A stretch of DNA of 64,000 nucleotides from Halieaceae bacterium (lineage in GTDB: Bacteria; Pseudomonadota; Gammaproteobacteria; Pseudomonadales; Halieaceae). Numbering within the stretch: the stretch's first letter is position 1; the number at the start of each line of letters is the position of its first letter. Location: assembly GCA_902631395.1 (NCBI GenBank), contig CACOYM010000011.1, forward strand, positions 22,651 through 86,650, in the 5' to 3' direction. Below, piece after piece: positions 48,367-56,665 of the stretch. The translations under genes were made by a program, and so were the position numbers. The notes beneath the pieces are model-generated. The model worked only from the letters and a program-made list of their open reading frames with translations, was not told where the DNA came from and ran no database searches.

Positions 48367-49284
48367 ATGTCTCAAGCGCTGAAAATCAAGGGCCTGCAGA
48401 AGATCTATGCCAATGGTTTTAGAGCACTGAAGGGCATTGACCTCGAGGTGAGGGAGGGGGACTTCTTCGCGCTGTTGGGGCCTAACGGCGCGGGCAAGAG
48501 CACGACGATTGGTGTGATCTGCTCGCTGGTCAACAAGACCGCAGGTACGGTATTGGTAAAAGGCGTTGACATTGACGAGGACTTTCCCGGCGCTAAACGC
48601 CATCTTGGCGTTGTGCCTCAAGAGTTCAATTTTAACGTGTTTGAAACGGTCGAAGATATCCTTATACATCAGGCTGGCTACTACGGTATCCCAATGAAAA
48701 CAGCCCTTGAGCGCATCGATTCATGCCTCCTCAAGCTTGGATTGTCGGAGCAACGCAATACTCGTGCAAGAATGCTCTCAGGTGGGATGAAGCGTCGATT
48801 GATGATCGCGCGAGCGCTCATCCACGAACCGAGCGTATTGATATTAGATGAGCCAACCGCAGGCGTTGATATCGAGATGCGGCGCTCGATGTACGAATTC
48901 CTTAGAGAGATCAATGAAGCCGGCACGACCATTATTTTGACTACGCATTACCTAGAAGAGGCTGAAAGCCTCTGCCGCAATATCGCCATCATTAACAACG
49001 GTGAAATTGTGACCAACACATCGATGAAAAATCTGCTGCGCGAACTTCATCGAGAAACATTCATCCTCGACACGCGCGAGCCGCTGCCTGAGAGAATTCA
49101 GGTTCCCGGATTTGAAGTGTCGAGAGTAGATGATTTTTGCCTAGAAGCGCAGATCGAGCAAGGCCAGGATTTGGCAGAGCTGATGTCCCGGTTGCACGGG
49201 TCGGGGGTAAGTATTATCAGTATGCGCAATCGCGAGAATCGCCTCGAGCAAATATTTGTATCATTGTTGGAGCAGGCCTCGTGA
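48367..49284 (+). CDS. yadG: ABC-2 type exporter ATP-binding protein (YadG-like)
   Basis: LLGPNGAGKSTTIGVI, LSGGMKRRLMIARALIHEPSVLILDEPTAGVD. Confidence 0.9.
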   Translation: MSQALKIKGLQKIYANGFRALKGIDLEVREGDFFALLGPNGAGKSTTIGVICSLVNKTAGTVLVKGVDIDEDFPGAKRHLGVVPQEFNFNVFETVEDILIHQAGYYGIPMKTALERIDSCLLKLGLSEQRNTRARMLSGGMKRRLMIARALIHEPSVLILDEPTAGVDIEMRRSMYEFLREINEAGTTIILTTHYLEEAESLCRNIAIINNGEIVTNTSMKNLLRELHRETFILDTREPLPERIQVPGFEVSRVDDFCLEAQIEQGQDLAELMSRLHGSGVSIISMRNRENRLEQIFVSLLEQAS

Positions 49285-50054
49285 GCCCCTATGAGCAGTA
49301 CATCGCCTTATTGACCCTGATGCGCAAAGAGATCCGGCGTTACACCCGGATCTGGTCTCAGACACTGTTGCCCTCGGCGATAACGATGTCGTTGTATTTT
49401 CTTATATTCGGGGGGCTAATTGGCTCTCGCATCGGTGAGATGGGTGGCGTGAGCTACATGGAATTTGTTGTGCCCGGGCTGATCATGATGGCGATTGTGA
49501 CCAACTCTTACGCCAACGTTGTGGCATCCTTTTTCGGCGCTAAATTTAACAACAGCATTGAAGAACTCCTAGTTTCGCCGACGCCAAACCAAATCATCTT
49601 GCTAGGGTTTGTGTCAGGCGGTGTCACTCGGGGCATGTTGGTCGCTGTTATCGTGACACTTGTTGCATCGCTGTTCGTAGATCTCAATATTCATAGTTAT
49701 GCGGTGGTCATTACGGTAGTCGCGCTTACCTCCGCCCTCTTTTCGCTGTGTGGGCTCATCAACGGCGTCTTCGCGAATACATTCGATGACATCAATATCG
49801 TACCTGCATTTGTATTAACGCCGCTCACCTATTTGGGTGGCGTATTTTACTCCCTTGAGTTACTGCCCGAGTTCTGGGCTACCGTCTCGCAAGCCAATCC
49901 GTTGGTGTATGTGGTGAATGCCTTTCGATTCGGGGTTTTGGGCGTAAGTGACGTCAGCTTGGGTTTTGCTTTTGGCATGATTGGTGCATTCACCGTGGGG
50001 GCCTATTGGTATGCGGCGTACTTGTTGCGCACGGGCACCCGACTGAGAACCTGA
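49281..50054 (+). CDS. yadH: ABC-2 type permease (YadH-like; GTG start)
   Basis: SYMEFVVPGLIMMAIVTNSYANVVASFFGAKFNNSIEELLVSP; six TMs; coupled to yadG. Confidence 0.9.
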   Translation: MSPYEQYIALLTLMRKEIRRYTRIWSQTLLPSAITMSLYFLIFGGLIGSRIGEMGGVSYMEFVVPGLIMMAIVTNSYANVVASFFGAKFNNSIEELLVSPTPNQIILLGFVSGGVTRGMLVAVIVTLVASLFVDLNIHSYAVVITVVALTSALFSLCGLINGVFANTFDDINIVPAFVLTPLTYLGGVFYSLELLPEFWATVSQANPLVYVVNAFRFGVLGVSDVSLGFAFGMIGAFTVGAYWYAAYLLRTGTRLRT

Positions 50055-50845
50055 TGGGCATGGTAGGTGTCCTCGGACAGACAGTCGCCGCGCCTGAGTC
50101 ATACGCTCCCGAGGTCTTGGAGCCTATCCAGCGAGTTGACCGAGAATCCTCGGCACCCTACGGATGGGATGTCTGGCATCTCTATGAGCTCTCTTGGTGT
50201 TTGGGTGGTTCCATAGCGCACTGGGTTGGCTGGCTATCGATACCGGCGCACTCACCTGCGACGGTAGAATCTAAATCTCTCAAGCTTTATCTCAACTCTT
50301 TGAACTTCCATCGCTTCGAGAGCGATGAATCGGCGTTTGCTACGATCGTCTCTGACGTTTCCCGGGCCATAGGTGCGGAAGTGCAACTTCAATTCGTCGA
50401 GGTCGATCAGTTGGATTCCATCACCGAAGAATTGTCTGGCGTAAATCTGCCTGTTTGCGGCGAAGATGAGATTCTTGAGACCATCTCACACGAGGTGTTA
50501 TCGCATTCACCGTGGAAGCAGAGCATAGTATCTGAAGAATTAGTTAGTCATAGCCTTAGGTCTTTGTGCCCCGTTACGGCGCAGCCGGATTGGGGCAGTC
50601 TGTCCATTCGCTATACAGGTGAGCCGATAGACCACAAGAGTGTGTCTCAATATCTCGGCGCTTACAGAACCCATCAGGGTTTCCATGAGCAATGCGTTGA
50701 TCAGATTTATGCCGATCTGATGACACTACATCCAACATCACTGCAGGTGGCGGCTTTTTATCAGCGTCGCGGTGGTGTGGATATCACCCCTTGGAGAAGC
50801 TCTGAGCCTATGGCGATTCAGCCCCGGCGATTAGGGCGTCAGTAG
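50054..50845 (+). CDS. queF: NADPH-dependent 7-cyano-7-deazaguanine reductase QueF
   Basis: LCPVTAQPDWGSLSIRYTGEPIDHKSVSQYLGAYRTHQGFHEQCVDQIY. Confidence 0.95.
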   Translation: MGMVGVLGQTVAAPESYAPEVLEPIQRVDRESSAPYGWDVWHLYELSWCLGGSIAHWVGWLSIPAHSPATVESKSLKLYLNSLNFHRFESDESAFATIVSDVSRAIGAEVQLQFVEVDQLDSITEELSGVNLPVCGEDEILETISHEVLSHSPWKQSIVSEELVSHSLRSLCPVTAQPDWGSLSIRYTGEPIDHKSVSQYLGAYRTHQGFHEQCVDQIYADLMTLHPTSLQVAAFYQRRGGVDITPWRSSEPMAIQPRRLGRQ

Positions 50846-50957
50846 TCTCCATGCTCTCTGAACATACTGGCTTTAGTGCCCTATGCGGAGAATGCCTCAG
50901 TATTACTTCTGCGCTGTCCTCTGAGACGTCTCGGAGAGCGCCTTCCCTGAAACGGAT

Positions 50958-51320
50958 TTGAAGGCTTTGTTTCTCTTGGGCTTGCAGCAATTTGTGGGGT
51001 GGCAGGAAAGTCAGCTTGACAGCGCATTCCCTGTCGGTGAGGGTTCGGAGGTGGCGTCTCTGCCGTCAGATACAATTGCGTCTGACCCCAATAAGAGGGA
51101 GGTTTTACCAATCGAAACGGGGCTCCTCACGCAGTGTGACGCTGCGTTTGGTGTGTCTGAGTCGCAGCAATCGGTAACTGGAAGGCCGCAGCTATGGGTG
51201 AGCGACGTATCGTGTCTCACTCGCAGTGTTGAGATGGTCGACTTGACGCGCCATGGTGCCCGCATGCGTGTGGTCGTCACCGTCGACGCACCTACCTTAG
51301 AGATTGGGGCGTCTTTCTAG
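50958..51320 (+). CDS. Hypothetical protein (TTG start in track; possible upstream frame contribution)
   Basis: Open frame LKALFLLGLQQFVGWQ...RMRVVVTVDAPTLEIGASF in the queF to tRNA-Ser gap; no family recognised. Confidence 0.35.
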   Translation: MKALFLLGLQQFVGWQESQLDSAFPVGEGSEVASLPSDTIASDPNKREVLPIETGLLTQCDAAFGVSESQQSVTGRPQLWVSDVSCLTRSVEMVDLTRHGARMRVVVTVDAPTLEIGASF

Positions 51321-51369
51321 CGATCTGTGGTCTGGGGCGACGAGCCGCTGTGCTAAACTCAGCACTCCC

Positions 51370-51457
51370 GGAGAGATGGCCGAGTGGTCGAAGGCGCACG
51401 CCTGGAAAGTGTGTATACGGCAACGTATCGAGGGTTCGAATCCCTCTCTCTCCGCCA
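51370..51457 (+). tRNA. tRNA-Ser (anticodon GGA)
   Basis: GGAGAGATGGCCGAGTGGTCGAAGGCGCACGCCTGGAAAGTGTGTATACGGCAACGTATCGAGGGTTCGAATCCCTCTCTCTCCGCCA; long variable arm; encoded CCA. Confidence 0.97.
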
Positions 51458-51573
51458 TCTGCCTGTAACCGCTGGATACCTTAGCCGCCAGTTAAGGGAC
51501 TCCGACTTCTGATTTAGGCCCCCACGGCCCTGATATGATCGGTCAGGTCTGAGATTTCAGAGAGTCGGACAGG

Positions 51574-52143
51574 ATGAGAAAAAAAATCAAACTGCTCACC
51601 GTCGCTGTCGAGTCAGCCGCTGTAGGCACGGCCACCTTTTTCGCAACGGGGTATGGAATTGCGACAGTAGTTGAAGAAAACGGCGGCAGAACCTGGGGCG
51701 AGAATGGGTTACTCATCGGCCTCGCGGCCGTCGTTTCTTCTGGGTTAGCAGCCTATAAGTGGTTCCAGACTCGCTGGAAAGGCAACGCAGCAGGCTTGTA
51801 TGACATCGCAGCTACTGCGAAATCAGAGTGGGACTCGCTCGATAAGCGCAAGGAAAAAATAGGCTTTGCTGCCGCCGCTTGGTTGGCCTTCTTTAACGCA
51901 GTCATGGTAGTGAACGTCCCTGTATTTATCGTAGTCTGCAGTAAGTGCGATATGTTTGAGAGTAAAAGTCTCTACTACCGGTTGACGCACGGATACTACG
52001 ATCTTCTGGCGACACTACCCGGCCAGGGATTATGGTTGTTGTTAGGTCTGTCGCCGGTAACTTGGATATTGCTCTACATTTGGACGGGGGCCACGGGGAT
52101 CCTGCCCTGGAGACGGCCGCCGCGCACTGGGAATAACTCATGA
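51574..52143 (+). CDS. Hypothetical membrane protein between tRNA-Ser and its 3'-end duplicate
   Basis: 189 aa, several TM segments, CSKCDMF; no recognised family. Confidence 0.6.
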   Translation: MRKKIKLLTVAVESAAVGTATFFATGYGIATVVEENGGRTWGENGLLIGLAAVVSSGLAAYKWFQTRWKGNAAGLYDIAATAKSEWDSLDKRKEKIGFAAAAWLAFFNAVMVVNVPVFIVVCSKCDMFESKSLYYRLTHGYYDLLATLPGQGLWLLLGLSPVTWILLYIWTGATGILPWRRPPRTGNNS

Positions 52144-52467
52144 GGCGGCTATGCGCTTTTGCCACCCCACTCATTCACCGCCTGACGGTGTTTTTACATA
52201 CTGCCAACTTGACGCCCGAATCCTCTATAAGGAAGGCCGCTTACATAAAAATGCGAGCCGCCATGACGAGAGATGACGACTGAAACGCGAAGGCTTTCGA
52301 TTGGTCATTTCATATATCCACCCTAAAGGGGTCCATATCTCACACGGGGGGACGCCGCCAGCCGGATACGCCCAGGGTGGGGATATCCGGTGGTAGGGCA
52401 GGGCGGCCAGCTGGTGAGAGGGCCTTGCTGCCAGTGACTCGATAGCAGCGTTCAGACAGCGAGCTTC

Positions 52468-52489
52468 TGGGGGGACATTTGGGGGGACA
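52468..52489 (+). repeat. Tandem direct repeat TGGGGGGACA / TTTGGGGGGACA
   Basis: Two adjacent copies at 52468-52477 and 52478-52489; a related CGGGGGGAC lies at about 52345-52353. Confidence 0.7.
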
Positions 52490-52541
52490 TGGGGAGTCAG
52501 TGATTGGTGAATGTATCAATGGCAATGGATTCAGGCCCGTA

Positions 52542-52565
52542 TTCGACGCACTCTCTCTCCGCCAT
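52542..52565 (+). repeat. Imperfect duplicate of the tRNA-Ser 3' end (candidate att site)
   Basis: TTCGACGCACTCTCTCTCCGCCAT versus TTCGAATCCCTCTCTCTCCGCCAT at 51435-51458: 21/24 identity, last 15 nt identical. Confidence 0.75.
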
Positions 52566-52667
52566 TGCCGCATTGCGGTAGCTGGTTTGATGTTGGTGTA
52601 GGCCCTGCCTATTACGACTGATGACTAAACCACTTCGCGCCATCCTGCTGTTCCTGTTATCGGCTCC

Positions 52668-53087
52668 TCATACTGAAAGCGCTGCAAAAATCTCCATTGA
52701 AATCATTGAGAGCAGAATCAAAGAAGAGTTTGCGAAACATGCTGCTCGCCAGGAGACATTATTAACAGTCAGCTGTATAGCTGAGTGAATCACCCTGAGA
52801 GATACGTAGGCCCATGCGAGCCAAATATTTGTCTGGCTTACCGTGTCAACAAGATGTATGTAAATCAAAACAGCGTAAAAAAGCGTTGGCTGCTCAAATA
52901 TGTGATTGTAGTTATCAGTTACATATCTGAATTTTTCAGACATTTTTGGACGCAATTCATCCGAGTGCTTCGCGAACTGCAGATTGCCCCACTGCTTTAT
53001 AACTACTGGTACTCGGGTCATCACTAAGATTGCGGTAATCAATCCAGACCACGCCATCATTGCTAACATTGGATCCAATATGCTCAT
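52668..53087 (-). CDS. MAPEG-family membrane protein
   Basis: Four TMs; RPKMSEKFRYVTDNYNHIFEQPTLFYAVLIYIHL and WAYVSLRVIHSAIQL typical of bacterial MAPEG. Confidence 0.8.
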   Translation of the reverse strand: MSILDPMLAMMAWSGLITAILVMTRVPVVIKQWGNLQFAKHSDELRPKMSEKFRYVTDNYNHIFEQPTLFYAVLIYIHLVDTVSQTNIWLAWAYVSLRVIHSAIQLTVNNVSWRAACFANSSLILLSMISMEIFAALSV

Positions 53088-53404
53088 ATCAAATACTCTT
53101 TACCAGGACTCACAAATGATAGCTTTCTGAGCTATCCACTCGGCTATAGAGATGCCCCTACTGTATCTGGGCTGTAACCATCACAGTCGCAACCGCGGTT
53201 AGCCCCCCCCATCGGGGGGCAATGCGGATTTTGCTGAGACTCCTAAGCCAAATTAACTGCACTCGGAAGTGATCTAACATAAGCGAGGGGGGCGTTTGAC
53301 TTTTAGCGGGGTGGGTTGTCTTGTGTGGTGCCAGTGTAAAGGGAACTTAATACCCCTCGATCATTGCGATCGTGCCGGTTTAAGTCAGGCCTTGGGCATC
53401 ACAA

Positions 53405-53983
53405 TCAACTTAATAAAAACAGGTCTTTGATCTCCAATCGCTGCGAGGCATTTATTGAGCCGTTATATTCAATAGATGCGACGTAGCCGAGAGCAATTTT
53501 CCCTTCATCAAGCTTCACATCTACCAAGTGATATTCCATTGAGGTATTACCCTCACTATCGGTCATAGTCAGCATCTGTCCGGTCGCCAACCACTCCTTC
53601 ATCTCACCTTCGTCGTTTTCAGCATTGTTTGGAATAATCCATTGTATTTCCCAAGTGGTATTCGACTCTTGAATCCAGCCTTCTAATGTTTTTCGTTGAG
53701 CCTCACTACCTACAACTATTTGGCCGTTCGCCATCACAACGCTGAAATCCTCAGCATTCATTGATGCGATCTTTTCAAAGTCTCTGTCATTGTGAGCTTG
53801 GATGTATTCCTCCCAAATCTTCATGTTTGACAAATCGCCTGCGTACAGTGGTTTGGACTCACCTCCTACTGAGAGGCCCATGCCAATCACGGGCAGTTTT
53901 TCGTTCTCCTCGTGATGTCCTGCTTCCACGATAGACGCTGTGACCAAAAGTGCTGATAACGCTGTAAAAATCATGTGTCTCAT
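53405..53983 (-). CDS. Exported NTF2/SnoaL-like domain protein
   Basis: Start MRHMIFTALSALLVTASIVEAG (signal peptide); YIQAHNDRDFEKIASMNAEDFSVVMANGQIVVGSEA cone-fold pattern. Confidence 0.65.
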   Translation of the reverse strand: MRHMIFTALSALLVTASIVEAGHHEENEKLPVIGMGLSVGGESKPLYAGDLSNMKIWEEYIQAHNDRDFEKIASMNAEDFSVVMANGQIVVGSEAQRKTLEGWIQESNTTWEIQWIIPNNAENDEGEMKEWLATGQMLTMTDSEGNTSMEYHLVDVKLDEGKIALGYVASIEYNGSINASQRLEIKDLFLLS

Positions 53984-54041
53984 AGGTTTTTCCTTGCTGA
54001 AGTCAAAATCCGCCGAACGTTCACAAAGTGTCACATTTGCG

Positions 54042-54076
54042 CTGACATGACTCCTCGCATTGAGATAGTCCTGCGG
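54042..54076 (+). repeat. Dispersed 35-nt intergenic repeat, copy 1
   Basis: CTGACATGACTCCTCGCATTGAGATAGTCCTGCGG; about 29/35 identity to 55196-55230. Confidence 0.6.
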
Positions 54077-54123
54077 AGGGCTAAAGGAACGGAGCGGCGT
54101 TCGGAGAGATTGACATAGGGAAA

Positions 54124-54300
54124 ATGACCGCGGGGTGTTTATGCGGAGAAATTCGGTATGAGGCGGATGCCACCCCCATTATGGCCGGCCCTTGTTATTG
54201 CACAGATTGTCAGCAAGTTAGCGGCTCTGTAATGACCACGGTATCCCCAAAGCGAGTGTTTAAGGGGGTTTTAGAGGACTCTAACTCCGCCATTCTATAG
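54124..54300 (+). pseudogene. Truncated GFA (glutathione-dependent formaldehyde-activating enzyme-like) N-terminal fragment
   Basis: MTAGCLCGEIRYEADATPIMAGPCYCTDCQQVSGS matches the N-terminal GFA zinc motifs, then loses the expected pattern and stops at 54298-54300. Confidence 0.55.
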
Positions 54301-54651
54301 TTACGATACTGTCCGAGAAGTTTAAAATTAGCTCTGAAAACCCGTAATTTTCTGTTGTCACCTGTGCGAAGGCTAAGTCTATCTATCTGTATCAACCTGA
54401 GTGTTGACCATACCGTTAGCAGTTTGATGGCTGCCAAAAAAGTTTCGGGCTGGCATCGTTATGGAAATGATCTGCTATTTTGTGTGAACAACTTTGGGCT
54501 CGCTATTGGTTTTAGAAAATCCAGTGCAACAGCAAATTAAAGAGTGCGCCCTGGGCGAATATCCGCAGGAGGCATTTACCGCCTTCTTCAATACTACGTG
54601 CGCTGTGACACGTCCTCTCCCATTCAGAGGGACATCTGGTAACATCTTCTT

Positions 54652-54843
54652 ATGAACCAGCTAAAACATACACTGGGTGTAATAGTAGCGTGGTTAGGTT
54701 TTGCGACACTGCTCCTGGGCCCCGTAGCAGCATTAATGTCCCAATCTGTTGGGCCTCTAGCGGTTTGCAGTGCTATCTGGCTTTTTATCCTTACCACCAA
54801 CTATGTCTTCTGGGATAGATTCAGAATCTTACCTTGGAATTAG
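54652..54843 (+). CDS. Small hydrophobic protein (63 aa)
   Basis: Two hydrophobic segments; isolated ORF. Confidence 0.35.
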   Translation: MNQLKHTLGVIVAWLGFATLLLGPVAALMSQSVGPLAVCSAIWLFILTTNYVFWDRFRILPWN

Positions 54844-55195
54844 GTTGCTTTGTGTGGCCAAGGTGATCTCACTACTCGGTTGCTGCTATCGTTACTCATC
54901 CCATAGGACGCCGCGCAATTCCCAATCCATATTGATGGTGCCTTGATGTTCAAGACTATCTTTCTCTATCTGGTGATTCTATCGGTTTCACTTTGGTTGG
55001 CTCGCGGGGTAGCAGACTTTTTAATTGCCTCGGCTAACTTGTGATCATGGAGGCGCCAGCTGGCGCTTGGGATGTCCTCTAAACGGTTGATCTCAGCCTC
55101 CCCGCAGCCCTATTTTTCTAAAAACGACTAGACCTCCCAATGCAACCGGTTGCTAACTACCACTTACACACCGGCAGTTAGTCCTCGATTTTTCT

Positions 55196-55230
55196 CTGAC
55201 ATTACATCTCACATTGAGACGGTCCTGCGG
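55196..55230 (+). repeat. Dispersed 35-nt intergenic repeat, copy 2
   Basis: CTGACATTACATCTCACATTGAGACGGTCCTGCGG; see 54042-54076. Confidence 0.6.
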
Positions 55231-55269
55231 TAAGCTGAACGTAAACAAAATTAAGCCTCTTTACCGAAT

Positions 55270-56382
55270 ATGATTGGCAAAAAGTTTATGTCGATGGCAA
55301 GCAAGAGTGTTGTCTTCTGGTTGCTTAGTGCGGCTACTTTTCATGTTGGCGCGGACAGCTTCACCGTCGGGGAGGTCACTGTGACTCGGGGTGAGCAGTC
55401 GTCGGGGTTCATCATGATTCCCGACGGTATAGACGAAGGCAGCAGGATACCCGTGACCGTCTCCCATGGGGCCAGCGATGGACCAGTTCTGGCCTTGATT
55501 GCCGGCATTCATGGCTACGAATATCCCCCTATCACCGCTCTGCAGGCATTGAGAGGAAAAGTAGATCCTGCGGCCCTAAGCGGCACTATTGTCATGGTGC
55601 ACATCGCCAACATGCCCTCATTTTTGGGTCGCACCATCTACTACAGCCCCGCAGATGGAAAAAATTTGAATCGGATGTTTCCGGGTGATCCCAACGGTAG
55701 CATCAGCCAGCGTATCGCCCATTTTCTTACCACCGAGGTCATCGATCAGGCCGACTACCTTGTTGATTTGCATGGCGGGGACGGTAATGAGGCTCTGCGA
55801 CCTTATGTGTATATGCCGGTCACAGGCGACGCCTCGTTTGACGCCAGAACAGAGGGTCTAGCGCTAGCCTTTGGCTTGGACCATATAGTTATCGATACGG
55901 GGCCTCAGAGCGCCAGCGGCGCCTCTTTGTTTACAGATCAAACAGCGCTTGTTCGTGGAATACCAGCTATTACCACTGAGACAGGACAGTTGGGATCTAA
56001 CGATTCTTACTGGGTAGAACTAGCAGAGCGGGGAGTATGGAACGTTTTGCGGCACCTAGACATGATCACTGAGGATGAAGTGGTCAACACAGGAGTTACG
56101 TGGTTGAGTGAATATAAGGTGATCAAGAGTCCGCAGTCTGGCATTTTTCGCGCGTTCACTAGAGACGGCTACGTAGTTTCCGAGGGTGCGGTTCTTGGTG
56201 TGCTTGCCGACTTTTTCGGCAACGAGTTGGCAACAATACGAGCGCCTTTTTCCGGGATCGTGAACTATGTGATCAGCACACCCCCTGTGAATGAGGGCGA
56301 GCCCGTAGCGATGATCAGCAAGATTGCAGATCTCGATCACTGCTTTAGCAAGCGGTTACAGGAACCCTGCCGCTACCGATAG
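55270..56382 (+). CDS. Succinylglutamate desuccinylase/aspartoacylase-family protein, signal-peptide bearing
   Basis: N-terminal SMASKSVVFWLLSAATFHVGADS; GIHGYEYPP (HxxE), LVDLHGGDGNE zinc ligands. Confidence 0.82.
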   Translation: MIGKKFMSMASKSVVFWLLSAATFHVGADSFTVGEVTVTRGEQSSGFIMIPDGIDEGSRIPVTVSHGASDGPVLALIAGIHGYEYPPITALQALRGKVDPAALSGTIVMVHIANMPSFLGRTIYYSPADGKNLNRMFPGDPNGSISQRIAHFLTTEVIDQADYLVDLHGGDGNEALRPYVYMPVTGDASFDARTEGLALAFGLDHIVIDTGPQSASGASLFTDQTALVRGIPAITTETGQLGSNDSYWVELAERGVWNVLRHLDMITEDEVVNTGVTWLSEYKVIKSPQSGIFRAFTRDGYVVSEGAVLGVLADFFGNELATIRAPFSGIVNYVISTPPVNEGEPVAMISKIADLDHCFSKRLQEPCRYR

Positions 56383-56665
56383 GAGCCAAGCAGTCAGCGT
56401 CACTACTAAAAAAAGACTAGCTTTTTCACGTTGCACTCTCCACTGGCAAACCTGATAAAACAAGTGGTGGGAGGGGGCTAGCCTCGCCAAAAATCTCCCC
56501 CTCAAACACATTTAGGCGTTAACCATCGCAACCACAACGCCGCTCTCTTCCGTGGGGCCGGCAAGAAGCCTTTCGCAAAAATTGACGCACTGCACCTTCT
56601 TTAGAAAAAAGTGATGTTGATGTAAAAGAAAAGTCCTGCAATGAGAGAACGAAGGCTGTGACAAA

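Noticed and set aside
53105-53155. tRNA-like string on the minus strand (ATAGCCGAGTGGATAGCTCAG)
   Set aside because: Contains D-arm-like text but no matching acceptor stem, anticodon arm or T-arm (no GTTCRA) in register.
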